DNA from: Bin75 sp965200435
GTDB lineage: Bacteria > Nitrospirota > Nitrospiria > Nitrospirales > UBA8639
Direction: 5' to 3'
Assembly: GCA_965200435.1 (NCBI GenBank)
Contig: OZ241337.1
Span: 2,418,001 to 2,482,000 of the forward strand
Length of the DNA stretch: 64,000 nt
Part shown: positions 46,238 through 54,565 of the stretch, one piece after another
Layout: every line of letters begins with the position of its first letter
Position numbering within the stretch: the stretch's first letter is position 1
Notes under the pieces: model-generated
Databases searched by the model: none
Told to the model about the DNA's origin: nothing
Seen by the model: the letters and a program-made list of their open reading frames with translations, nothing else
Program-made: the position numbers and the translations under genes

Positions 46238-46630
46238 ATGACCATGCGGCTTTCAGGTCGACAGATCGGGCTCTTGAAAGAGTATATGCATGATTTGGTC
46301 GAACAGGCCAAACAGGAAGAGGCGACCACGGCGGCATTCGGGTATTCCTCCAAGCCGTATCGGGCCGATCAGTCCATATCAGACCTGTTGGCCATCTTGG
46401 ATGACCGTATCGAATCGGAAGGCGTTCAGGTTGGACTATCGGTTGAGTTTCTTCATGACATGTGGACCCTGTGCAATAAGGCCAAGGACCAAGTGCAGGA
46501 TACGGTCTGGCTGCAACGCAGTCTGGATGGAGAGCCGGCGACGAAGGCCAAGGTCCGCGAACTGACGTATCGAGCCTTGTTGGAGTATTTGGAAAACCTG
46601 CCCGAGAACCCGCGGTTGTCTTCCGACTGA
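46238..46630 (+). CDS. Hypothetical soluble helical protein
   Basis: A 130-residue protein without signal peptide or membrane segment. It is predominantly charged and helical: LLKEYMHDLVEQAKQEEATTAAF, ISDLLAILDDRIESEGVQVGL, RELTYRALLEYLENLPENP. I do not recognise a family. It is divergent from the DUF1302 gene (about 160 bases between) and 40 bases upstream of the MutS-like gene in the same direction, so it may be co-transcribed with it. The start may be the Met two codons in. Confidence 0.6.
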   Translation: MTMRLSGRQIGLLKEYMHDLVEQAKQEEATTAAFGYSSKPYRADQSISDLLAILDDRIESEGVQVGLSVEFLHDMWTLCNKAKDQVQDTVWLQRSLDGEPATKAKVRELTYRALLEYLENLPENPRLSSD

Positions 46631-46670
46631 TCCGTCTCTTCTCTCCTCCCTCGTATCCACGGAAACGAAC

Positions 46671-48575
46671 GTGACGCCGAAGGGATCCTTATGTGTGGTG
46701 ACGCCTCTTTTCTCGTTGAGAACCGGCATCATGAATGACCACCGTCACCAACGCGAACGCATGCTCCTCCGCGGCAGTGAACGGGGTATCCGCCTGCTCC
46801 AAAAAGGCCGGCAGGTGAGTTTGGCGATGAGCCGGGTCCGTATGGGAATCGTGCTCACCGGCACGTTGGCGTGTGCCGCGTTGTACGAACTCGAATGGTA
46901 CATCATGGGGAACTGGACCCTTTTGGGGTTTCTTTTCGGTTTTTTGGGGGTGGCGCACGTTCATCACCGGTTGGAAAGCCGGCTGCGTAGACTTGGAACG
47001 TGGATCGAGATGCAGGTCAGCAACCTGGCCCGTCTTCGTGTCGAGTGGAACGGCATTCCGGAAACCACGATGAGCTTGTCATCCGATCATCCGTACGGCG
47101 GGGACCTCGATCTCGTGGGGCGGTATTCCTTATTCCGTTTATTGGACGTCACGATTTCACGGGACGGGCAAGCTCTGTTGTTGGCTTGGCTGGCACATCA
47201 ACATCCGCTCCCATTTGACCAATGGAAGAGTCGCCGGAAACTCGTTCAAGCCCTGACCTCATTGCCGGGCTTGCGGAACCGGATTCGACTCACGGCGCAA
47301 TGCCTCAGTGCCAATCCGATCAATGTGGTTCACCTGTGGAACCTGTTGGAGCGTTCCCCGGCCTTGCCTCACCTGGGCCTGTTGTTGGGAACGGCGAGTG
47401 CCCTGGCCGGCCTCACAATGGTCCTCTTCGGTTTCTGGTTCTTCGGTGGAGGATCTGGATACTGGATCGTCCCCTTTTTGTGTTACGCGTTGTTGATTTT
47501 TCTCGTCAGCGGGCGGTTGAGTCACGTGTTTGAATGGACTCAGGACTTGCACCTGGATTTGGAAAAATTCGCCGCGGTCATCGGCGTTTTTGAAAAGAGG
47601 TCGTTTCGACGATTTCCCGCGATCCAGGCGGTGATCGATCCATGGAAAGACGGGCAGCCTTCGGCGGCCGTCAAACGACTTGCCAGAATCTGCGGCGGGC
47701 TCAGCCTGAAAGCGCATCCGCTTCTCCATCTGGCAATGCACGTCGTGATCCCCTGGGATCTGGCGTGGCTGTGGTATCTGCAAAAGGTGTCCGGCCGGCT
47801 GCGACATGTTCTGCCGGACTGGACCGTGCGGTTGTCAACCATTGACGCGGCCATGGCGCTGGCTACGTTTGCCTACCTGAATCCCTCCTACACATGGCCT
47901 TCCAGAAACCAGGATGGAGCCGTGTCCGAAATCGGTATCGCCGGGACGGCCGTCGGGCATCCCCTGATTGCCCATCACCAACGGATCGCTAATGATCTGA
48001 CCCTCGAAGGTCTGGGCCGCATCCTGCTGGTCACCGGCTCCAACATGTCCGGAAAAAGCACGTTCTTGCGAACCATCGGGATCAACGTGTGCCTGGCGCA
48101 AACCGGGGGACCGGTGTGCGCCGAATCCTGGGCATGGTCGTGGCTGCAGGTACGGACCTGCATCAGAGTCGGAGACCGGCTCGAAGAAGGGTTGTCGTAT
48201 TTTTACGTCGAAGTCAAACGCCTGAAAAACCTGCTAGTGGCAATGGCTGATCGGGACAACGCCCCGGTGTTGTTTTTGATAGATGAAATCTTCAAGGGAA
48301 CGAACAATCGGGAACGATTATTGGGAAGCGAGGCGTTCATCCGCGAATTGACCGCCAGGCGAGGCTTGGGGCTCGTCACGACGCACGATCTGGAGTTGGC
48401 CAACCTGGAACAAGAATTGACAAGTCTCGTCAACGTTCATTTTCAGGAAACGGTCGGTGACAAGGAATTGACGTTCGACTACCGGCTCCGTCCCGGACCC
48501 TGTCCCACCACCAACGCACTACGCATCATGGCTATGGAAGGCTTGCCGGTGCCTCACACATCGTCCGGCCCGTAA
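46671..48575 (+). CDS. Membrane-anchored MutS-family ATPase
   Basis: A 634-residue frame from GTG; ATG at 46731 (MNDHRHQRERMLL) is an equally possible start. The C-terminal third is a MutS-type ATPase: Walker A TGSNMSGKST, LEEGLSYFYVEVKRLKNLL, Walker B VLFLIDEIFKGTNNRER, then TTHDLELANLE. The N-terminal mismatch-recognition domain is absent. Instead there are two hydrophobic blocks, near residues 57-95 and 235-283, each able to form two membrane helices. Membrane MutS-related proteins of this size exist in other phyla but have no defined role; mismatch repair is unlikely. The stop TAA overlaps the target duplication of MITE copy 4. Confidence 0.82.
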   Translation: MTPKGSLCVVTPLFSLRTGIMNDHRHQRERMLLRGSERGIRLLQKGRQVSLAMSRVRMGIVLTGTLACAALYELEWYIMGNWTLLGFLFGFLGVAHVHHRLESRLRRLGTWIEMQVSNLARLRVEWNGIPETTMSLSSDHPYGGDLDLVGRYSLFRLLDVTISRDGQALLLAWLAHQHPLPFDQWKSRRKLVQALTSLPGLRNRIRLTAQCLSANPINVVHLWNLLERSPALPHLGLLLGTASALAGLTMVLFGFWFFGGGSGYWIVPFLCYALLIFLVSGRLSHVFEWTQDLHLDLEKFAAVIGVFEKRSFRRFPAIQAVIDPWKDGQPSAAVKRLARICGGLSLKAHPLLHLAMHVVIPWDLAWLWYLQKVSGRLRHVLPDWTVRLSTIDAAMALATFAYLNPSYTWPSRNQDGAVSEIGIAGTAVGHPLIAHHQRIANDLTLEGLGRILLVTGSNMSGKSTFLRTIGINVCLAQTGGPVCAESWAWSWLQVRTCIRVGDRLEEGLSYFYVEVKRLKNLLVAMADRDNAPVLFLIDEIFKGTNNRERLLGSEAFIRELTARRGLGLVTTHDLELANLEQELTSLVNVHFQETVGDKELTFDYRLRPGPCPTTNALRIMAMEGLPVPHTSSGP

Positions 48576-48576
48576 G

Positions 48577-48718
48577 GGAACCTCTGATTTCGTGTGAGAG
48601 CGGGATGCAGGGCCAAGCGTCCCGGAGCGAAACCCGAAGCGTATCAGAGAGAGAGGTGAGGGTTGAGCGAGGACACCACGCCGTCATGCGCCCGATCGTG
48701 CACTCAATCAGAGGTTCC
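48577..48718 (+). mobile_element. 142-bp MITE-like element, copy 4
   Basis: GGAACCTCTGATTTCGTG to TCAATCAGAGGTTCC, flanked by TAAG (48573-48576) and TTAG (48719-48722), one mismatch. The left flank is the TAA stop of the MutS-like gene, so the element begins one base after it. Confidence 0.86.
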
Positions 48719-48738
48719 TTAGAAGATTGCCCAAACAG

Positions 48739-49014
48739 TCAGGGGATGATTAACCTGGTAGACTGCTGGGCCTGCTCGATCTTTTCGCCGGTTGCGGTTC
48801 CGCAATAGGAACACACGTATTCATATTTGTTGCCTGACGGCAGGATAAGCAACAGCCGTTCGCGTGTAGGCGTCGCCTCTTTGCAGTTCGGACAAAACAG
48901 GAGGGTGGCAGTCAGCGAACGAAATTGGGCGGTGGGATCGGTCTGGGCAGGCCCAGGTTTGGGACGTCTATGCCTGGAATCCAGGGAGCCGGGATCGAAC
49001 GGAATGCGTACCAT
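48739..49014 (-). CDS. Small zinc-ribbon protein
   Basis: A 91-residue protein with two CxxC knuckles, LFCPNC and YVCSYC, spaced about 27 residues apart, which is a typical zinc-ribbon geometry. The N-terminal part is basic and Pro-rich (DSRHRRPKPGPAQTDP). The segment RERLLLILPSGNKYEYVCSYC suggests a short beta hairpin between the knuckles. No membrane segment. It lies downstream of the Lhr-like helicase gene in the same orientation, with about 90 bases between. Function unknown; may be a nucleic-acid or protein-binding adaptor. Confidence 0.6.
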   Translation of the reverse strand: MVRIPFDPGSLDSRHRRPKPGPAQTDPTAQFRSLTATLLFCPNCKEATPTRERLLLILPSGNKYEYVCSYCGTATGEKIEQAQQSTRLIIP

Positions 49015-49103
49015 GGCCGGATCTTATCCAGGGCGCATCCTGTGGTCAACTTGGAAAGCGACCCGTTGACCGCAGTCGTTTGAGGTTTCACTGAGAAATG
49101 GGC

Positions 49104-49787
49104 TTATGCGGAGACTTGGGAGAGGGGTTCGGAGTCTACCGGGACCCCATTACGGTAGATGATGCATCGTGAGGGAAAGGAGGGGATCCGGTCGCCCGGC
49201 AGAATGATCCCGGCGAGGTTTAAGGGATCGGATCCGGAGAGGCGAATGTCCTGGGCTCCGGCTTGCGGGTCGTTACGCACGGCCCGAAGGGCTTCTACGG
49301 CTTCAGGCAGTCCGAATTGCTCACCCGTCATTCCTGCCACAAAGTGCCCGCCGCGAATTTCTCCGCGTAACTCCAGCCGTCGATAGGTTGTCAGTAAATC
49401 ACGCCACGCGACGGACAGGGATTCCCGCTTCAGCAGATCGCGGAATACGATTCCATACCGGCGTAATAATTGACGGGCCCAGGCTTCGGTAGGGTTGCAA
49501 GCCGGATTCGCCTGCCCGTCCGGTTCATCCGTCTCGGTCGGCAGTAATGACCATCGCCCGATCGTAGGCATCTGCCGTCGCTTCTGATGGCGCCCAATGC
49601 CACGACGACGCTTGGGGTCGAGCAGGGCGCGGAGATTATCGAATCCATCTGCCGTGACCAGCCCAACGCTGGCCAGTTCCCATAATCCTTGTTCCACCTC
49701 TGCCTGGAGTTGGCGAGTGCCGCGGGTGACATCGGCGAAAAAAACTCGCGCCCTGTTGTAAGAGATAGTGGTAGACAGCCCGGGCAA
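49104..49787 (-). CDS. Lhr-type helicase, C-terminal fragment
   Basis: The last part of the Lhr-like protein: FFADVTRGTRQLQAEVEQGLWELAS, GIVFRDLLKRESLSVAWRDLL, YRRLELRGEIRGGHFVAG, LRAVRNDPQAGAQDIRLSGSDPLNL. These match the C-terminal domain of long Lhr helicases. It is in a different frame from the preceding fragment because of a seven-base homopolymer (A7 on the plus strand, 49738-49744): with one base fewer the text reads GASFFADVTRG without interruption. The nominal start is therefore artificial. Confidence 0.78.
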   Translation of the reverse strand: MPGLSTTISYNRARVFFADVTRGTRQLQAEVEQGLWELASVGLVTADGFDNLRALLDPKRRRGIGRHQKRRQMPTIGRWSLLPTETDEPDGQANPACNPTEAWARQLLRRYGIVFRDLLKRESLSVAWRDLLTTYRRLELRGEIRGGHFVAGMTGEQFGLPEAVEALRAVRNDPQAGAQDIRLSGSDPLNLAGIILPGDRIPSFPSRCIIYRNGVPVDSEPLSQVSA

Positions 49788-50247
49788 CGGCGGTCAGGTG
49801 TTCCGGCAACCACGCCTGCAAGTCCCGAGGTTCTTTGCGAGCCAGGGCCAGCAACCATTCCGCATCGTTTCGAGGAAAGAAGCTGATCGGGGCGAGACTG
49901 GTGGGGATCATCTGCCTTTTTTGTTTGGCGCTGGTGCAGTCATGGTCGAGGGTGGGTGGGGTGAGCCGTCCCCACGTCATGATTCCGCGTAAACACAGAT
50001 AGTCGAGCGTATCCGGCCGGTAATTGGCCATGCGGCTGTAGAGTACGCAGGATTCCCAGGATGAAGCCGCGGCTTCAAAGCCCGCCAGTTGTTCGAGGAT
50101 GGTCCGGAGCCCGAGTTCTCCATGCAGCCTGGCGGTGGGAGCGACGTGCTGCCACCGGAACAGAAAGCGCATGAAGTCCGAAGCGGAGACGGTTTGAATC
50201 TCCCGGCGAAGAGTGAGGACGGTTCGCCGATGAATGCGAGCCAGCAA
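49636..50247 (-). CDS. Lhr-type helicase, third fragment
   Basis: Same frame as the fragment ending at 50257, separated only by an in-frame TGA (50257-50259) after PEIEW. It continues with LLARIHRRTVLTLRREIQTVSASDFMRFLFRWQHV, a segment typical of the C-terminal region of Lhr proteins, then LRTILEQLAGFEAAASSWES. Its last about 25 residues (RRCHPRHSPTP onward) are out of frame because of the A7 run near 49740. Not an independent gene. Confidence 0.72.
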   Translation of the reverse strand: MLARIHRRTVLTLRREIQTVSASDFMRFLFRWQHVAPTARLHGELGLRTILEQLAGFEAAASSWESCVLYSRMANYRPDTLDYLCLRGIMTWGRLTPPTLDHDCTSAKQKRQMIPTSLAPISFFPRNDAEWLLALARKEPRDLQAWLPEHLTAVARAVYHYLLQQGASFFRRCHPRHSPTPGRGGTRIMGTGQRWAGHGRWIR

Positions 50248-50256
50248 ACGACGATC

Positions 50257-52581
50257 TCACCATTCGATTTCAGGTTTCGAGTCATGTGTTTGATCTGACG
50301 CCCGGAAGGGAAAAGAAGGTTTTGTCTCGGGTTCGGTCGCCGGTGAAGAGACGTGACGCGCTCGAGGGCGAAACGTTCCCTGAAGGACTTGGCCTAGCGC
50401 TTCGAGTTGTTCGAGCGCCGTTTGTGTGGCTGAAATGGGCCATCGAAGGGTTGTGGCTAATTCCCTTGCCGTGGTGGGGCCAATGATTTCCATCCAGCTT
50501 TGCGTGATCGTGGCCCGTGCTTCCTGCTCGGTGCCTGAGAAGATGAGGGAAGGGACGCTTTCACGCTGATGGGCATCCATGCACCCGGCCAGATCGGGCC
50601 GGATTGTGGCAAGCAAGGAAAGGTGATCGGGCGTGGTCCAGATGGAGACCGTCGAGTTCCGTGCTGGGTCCGTGTGTGGAAAAATAAGGGCTCGCCCCGA
50701 ATCGAGCAGTTCCGGAAGAAATGCGCTCCATTCTGCGGCACGGTCCTCCGGGACCCATGCCAGAAGATGGAGGGCTTCTTGTAATTCATCGGCATCACGC
50801 ACTTTCGGCCAGGCTTCCCGGCCAATCGAGGAGATCGCGTCGGCATCCAGCGCGCCCACCGTTGCGGCTTCCTCGGGGGGCAGCATGTGTCGGATACTGA
50901 CGGCTCGCGAGCGTCGTTCTTCGAGCGGGGCGTCGTCTAGAAACCCATAAGGGTTTGCATTCAGGATTTCATGAGAAAAGGGAGACGGCGCCAGAGACTC
51001 GACGGACAGGCATTGAACGTCACCCCGTTCAATCCGTTGCAGGAGGGTTGTCAGCCCGTCGAGGTCCATGGCTTCCTCAAGGCAATCCCGAAGCGTTTCT
51101 TGCACTAAAGGATGAGACGGCACCTCGATGTGACCCGGAGGGCGATTGTCCTGACAGGCCATGGCCATGGGAAATACGGCCGTCAGGAGGTCTTCGGCCC
51201 TCATGCGTTGCAAATGGAGGGGAACACGCCTGCCGTTTCGAAAGCGCAGCAAGGCTAACGCGCGCGAGACGTTCCAACGCCAGCGGGACGTGAACAGGGG
51301 GGCTTGCAGGACGGCCTGCGTAAGGACCTCCTTGACGTTGGAGGACCGGAGAAGAGCCCAGATGGTTTCCAGCGGAAAGCTGTGCCGTTCACCCAACGAC
51401 AGCACCAGTCCTTCGTCAGTGGCAGCCGCTTGCAGTTCAAAGTCGAAGGTGACGCAAAATCGCTTTCGTAAGGCAAGTCCCCAGGCCCGATTGATGCGTC
51501 CGCCGAACGGGGCATGAATAACCAATTGCATGCCGCCGGCTTCATCAAAGAAGCGTTCGGCGATAATCATCCGTTGTGTGGGGATGGCTCCCAGCATCCG
51601 CAATCCGGCTTGGTGGTAAGACAGAATTTGCTCGGCTGCGCGTGGATCGGCTCCGCATTCCGATTCGAGCCAGACCAGGATGGGGTCCTGTCCTGACGAC
51701 GCAGGCGACGCGTGAATCCTGGGTATGAGTCGATCCACGACGGCTTGCCGTAACTCCGCCACCTCCTGAGAGAGTTCAACGGTTCGTGAAGGAGCTTCTC
51801 CTCGCCAAAAGGGGATGGTGGGAGGAGCGCCTTGTGCGTCTTCTACTCGCATCACGCCAGTCTCGACGGCTCGAATCCGCCACGACGTATTGCCCAACAG
51901 AATAATGTCGCCGGCAAGACTTTCCACGGCAAAATCTTCATCGACTGATCCGACCGTGTTGCCTTGGGGTTCGGCAACGACGGCATAGGTTGCGGTGTCC
52001 GGGATGGCGCCGCCGGACGTCATCGCCGTCAGTCGCGCTCCTCTTCGAGCGCGCAATCGATCTTGTGTGCGGTCGTGAAAGAGCAGTGCCTGTTGCTTGC
52101 CGCGATTCGGGACCCAGCCGTGGGTCAACAGAGTGACGACTTCGTCAAACGCTTTTCGGGTCAGATGTCGATAAGGATAGGCCTGGGTGTATCGTTGATA
52201 GAGCGAATCCACGGGCCATTCCTGAGCCGAGACTTCCGCGACCAATTGTTGAGCCAGGATATCTTTGGGGTGTTGCGGAATAGAAATCTGATCCAGATTG
52301 CCGTGATGCATCGCTCGAATAAGCGCGGCGCATTCCACAAGTTCGTCCCGGGTCGTACACAACAACCGGCCTTTGGGAATCGCGCCGACCCAGTGCCCTG
52401 CCCGGCCGATTCGTTGCAGGCAGGTGGAAATGGCGCGCGGGGAGCCCACTTGGCACACGAGATCAACAAAACCGATGTCGATGCCCAGTTCCAGAGACGC
52501 GGTGGCAATGACGACGCGAGTCAAGCCTTTTTTTGAGGCGTTCTTCCGCCCACCATCGCATCTTGCGTGACAGACTGCCAT
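50257..52581 (-). CDS. lhr: Lhr-type ATP-dependent helicase, central fragment
   Basis: It contains the second RecA-like domain of a superfamily 2 helicase: TRVVIATASLELGIDIGFVDLVCQ and QRIGRAGHWVG (motif VI). A winged-helix region and the Lhr core follow (LLGNTSWRIRAVE, FDEAGGMQLVIHAPFGGRINRAWGLALRK, WNVSRALALLRFRNGRRVP). The N-terminal 20 or so residues before GLTRVV are out of frame, since the true continuation comes from the ORF at 52463-53545 across an A7 run (52528-52534). Lhr enzymes are large DNA/RNA-DNA helicases linked to repair. The full locus 49104-53545 would encode about 1480 residues, normal for long Lhr. Confidence 0.87.
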   Translation of the reverse strand: MAVCHARCDGGRKNASKKGLTRVVIATASLELGIDIGFVDLVCQVGSPRAISTCLQRIGRAGHWVGAIPKGRLLCTTRDELVECAALIRAMHHGNLDQISIPQHPKDILAQQLVAEVSAQEWPVDSLYQRYTQAYPYRHLTRKAFDEVVTLLTHGWVPNRGKQQALLFHDRTQDRLRARRGARLTAMTSGGAIPDTATYAVVAEPQGNTVGSVDEDFAVESLAGDIILLGNTSWRIRAVETGVMRVEDAQGAPPTIPFWRGEAPSRTVELSQEVAELRQAVVDRLIPRIHASPASSGQDPILVWLESECGADPRAAEQILSYHQAGLRMLGAIPTQRMIIAERFFDEAGGMQLVIHAPFGGRINRAWGLALRKRFCVTFDFELQAAATDEGLVLSLGERHSFPLETIWALLRSSNVKEVLTQAVLQAPLFTSRWRWNVSRALALLRFRNGRRVPLHLQRMRAEDLLTAVFPMAMACQDNRPPGHIEVPSHPLVQETLRDCLEEAMDLDGLTTLLQRIERGDVQCLSVESLAPSPFSHEILNANPYGFLDDAPLEERRSRAVSIRHMLPPEEAATVGALDADAISSIGREAWPKVRDADELQEALHLLAWVPEDRAAEWSAFLPELLDSGRALIFPHTDPARNSTVSIWTTPDHLSLLATIRPDLAGCMDAHQRESVPSLIFSGTEQEARATITQSWMEIIGPTTARELATTLRWPISATQTALEQLEALGQVLQGTFRPRARHVSSPATEPETKPSFPFRASDQTHDSKPEIEW

Positions 52582-53545
52582 GATGGGCGGCCACGAGGTT
52601 CTCGCCCAATCGATCGGTCAACTGATGGGCAATCCGTTCCGCCAATCGTCTGGTGTTGACAAACACCAGGGTGGAGCGATGCGTTTGGGCCAGCTCGGTG
52701 AGACGATCGTACACGTCCGCCCAAATGGAATTGGTCGCGATTGCTCCAAGTTCATCGCGAGGCGTTTCAATCGCCAGATCCATCTCCCGGTGTTGTCCCA
52801 TATCAACGAGGTGACAGGGGGCCGGAGTCCAGACGGGTTTCCGGTTTGCTGAAACGTGACGGGTGCCGCCCGTCAGGAACCGGGCAATGGCTTCCAATGG
52901 TTTTTGTGTGGCGGAAAGCCCAATGCGATTCGGTTTTGTGTGCGTGACGGCATCTAGGCGCTCCAGAGAAAGCGCCACGTGCGACCCGCGTTTGTTGCCG
53001 GCCAGGGCGTGGATCTCATCGACGATGACCGTGCGGACGGTACGAAGAATTTCGCGGCTCTTGCGAGCCGTCAGTAACAGGAAAAGAGATTCGGGCGTTG
53101 AGATAAGAATATGGGGGCAGCGGCGAAGCATGTCTTGTCGAATCTTGGGGGGAGTGTCACCCGTGCGAACTTCGACGCGTATCTCGGGAAGGAGCAGGCC
53201 GGCTGATAACGCGTTTCCGGAAATTTCACTCAAGGGCCGACGGAGATTCTTCTGAACGTCGTTGCTCAGGGCTTTGAGCGGAGACACGTAGAGTATCTGC
53301 GTGTGGTCGGCCAGAACGTTGGAGATCGCTTGTTGGAATAAGGAATCAATGGAGGCCAAAAAGGCGGCCAAGGTTTTGCCTGATCCGGTGGGGGCGGCAA
53401 TGAGCGCGTGTTCGCCGGAGCAGAGGGCCGGCCAACTGGCCGTTTGGACGTCGGTGGGCTTGCAGATCGTTTCCTGGAACCAGCGGGCAATGATGGGATG
53501 AAAAGATGCAAGCGATGGGTCAGGAGCGGTGCGTTGTGCGTGCAT
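52463..53545 (-). CDS. lhr: Lhr-type ATP-dependent helicase, N-terminal fragment
   Basis: First RecA-like domain: PTDVQTASWPALCSGEHALIAAP (Q motif region), APTGSGKT (Walker A), YVSPLKALSNDVQKNL, TPESLFLLLTA, VDEIHAL (DEIH box) and LSATQKPLEAIARFL. It ends correctly until EERLKK and then runs into a wrong frame at the A7 run (52528-52534). Removing one base restores LKKGLTRVVIATASLELG. The start MHAQRTAPDPSL is plausible. It is divergent or head-to-tail with no tight neighbour upstream; the TPR gene lies 31 bases upstream in the same direction. Confidence 0.87.
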   Translation of the reverse strand: MHAQRTAPDPSLASFHPIIARWFQETICKPTDVQTASWPALCSGEHALIAAPTGSGKTLAAFLASIDSLFQQAISNVLADHTQILYVSPLKALSNDVQKNLRRPLSEISGNALSAGLLLPEIRVEVRTGDTPPKIRQDMLRRCPHILISTPESLFLLLTARKSREILRTVRTVIVDEIHALAGNKRGSHVALSLERLDAVTHTKPNRIGLSATQKPLEAIARFLTGGTRHVSANRKPVWTPAPCHLVDMGQHREMDLAIETPRDELGAIATNSIWADVYDRLTELAQTHRSTLVFVNTRRLAERIAHQLTDRLGENLVAAHHGSLSRKMRWWAEERLKKRLDSRRHCHRVSGTGHRHRFC

Positions 53546-53576
53546 CGTGCGACTCTCCTGTCATGCGGTTGCCGGT

Positions 53577-54272
53577 CTACTCACGAGGACCGGAGCGTTC
53601 ATCTCTGGCCCGTATGGCCTCCGCTTGCCGCTCGACAGCTTGCGCCTCTTTCTCGCGATCAGCTTGGCGAAGGAATGACGCATACCGTTCATAGAGGGGA
53701 ATCAGGCTGGGATGGTCGGCGCCCAAGGCATGCTTGCCGATTTGAATGGCGCGAATATAGTAAGGCTCCGCCTGTGCAAACTTTTTTTGCGCCTGCGTGA
53801 CGAGTCCCATCGTGAGCAGAGTTTGGATGAGATGGGGGTGTACGTCTCCCCAATACCGTTCGCTGATGGCGAGTCCTCTTTGCCAAAGCGGCTCTGCCTT
53901 GTGAAACGCTTTTTGCAAAAAAAACAAAGAAGCCAGATTATTTAATCCGACCACGACATCGGGATGATCGGGGCCTTGGAGCGTTTCGATCATCGTAAGG
54001 GCGTGACGATAACGGAGTTCCGCCTGTTCGTTCTCTCCCAATGCTTCGTGGGTCGCACCCAGATTGTTCAAGGTCGTGGCGACCCGGGGGTCGGGTTCGG
54101 TGTCGCCTCCGAGGACGTTCAGTGCCCGGTGAAACATCTCTTGGGCCATAACAAAATGACGTTCTTTATAGGCCAGCATGCCCGCGGTATTGAGTGTCTC
54201 CCATGATTCTGTTTCCGCGTGGACGGGGACGGATGCCAGGACCACTCCTAGAATCAGTAGCAAAGCAGACAT
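53577..54272 (-). CDS. Exported TPR-repeat protein
   Basis: I place the start at 54272 (MSALLLILGVVLASVPVHA), a clear signal peptide preceded by a GGGGA site. The longer frame to 54443 only adds translated MITE sequence. The mature 210 residues are tetratricopeptide repeats of the Nephrocystin/CHAT-associated kind: LNNLGATHEALGENEQAELRYRHAL, LNNLASLFFLQKAFHKAEPLW, LLTMGLVTQAQKKFAQAEPYY. Periplasmic scaffold role likely; partner unknown. MITE copy 5 begins 18 bases upstream of the start codon, so the element lies in the promoter or leader region. Confidence 0.8.
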   Translation of the reverse strand: MSALLLILGVVLASVPVHAETESWETLNTAGMLAYKERHFVMAQEMFHRALNVLGGDTEPDPRVATTLNNLGATHEALGENEQAELRYRHALTMIETLQGPDHPDVVVGLNNLASLFFLQKAFHKAEPLWQRGLAISERYWGDVHPHLIQTLLTMGLVTQAQKKFAQAEPYYIRAIQIGKHALGADHPSLIPLYERYASFLRQADREKEAQAVERQAEAIRARDERSGPRE

Positions 54273-54290
54273 TGGTGAATCCCCGGTTAG

Positions 54291-54432
54291 GGAACCTCTG
54301 ATTGAGTGCACGATCGGGCGCATGGCGGCGTGGTGTCCTCGCTCAACCCTCACCTCTCTCTCTGATGCGCTTCGGGTTTCGCTCCGGGACGCCTTGCCCT
54401 GCATCCCGCTATCACACTCAATCAGAGGTTCC
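54291..54432 (-). mobile_element. 142-bp MITE-like element, copy 5
   Basis: GGAACCTCTGATTGAGTG to CACTCAATCAGAGGTTCC, with perfect 18-bp terminal inverted repeats and perfect TTAG duplications (54287-54290 and 54433-54436). This is probably the least decayed copy. It sits immediately upstream of the TPR gene. Confidence 0.9.
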
Positions 54433-54565
54433 TTAGATGGCACGAGAGGGTTGAGCCGTTTTTATCACATCACCGTGAAGAAGTTAAGCGGTATGCACGC
54501 TTGGATCAAGACGTGGTATTCTGGAATTGATCGCATAGAGCAACGTAACCAACGGGGAGGGTATT

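Noticed and set aside
48577..48718. Small regulatory RNA gene family in place of a MITE
   Set aside because: Flanking 4-bp duplications and presence in both orientations favour a mobile element; expression as RNA is not excluded but no conserved promoter is visible.
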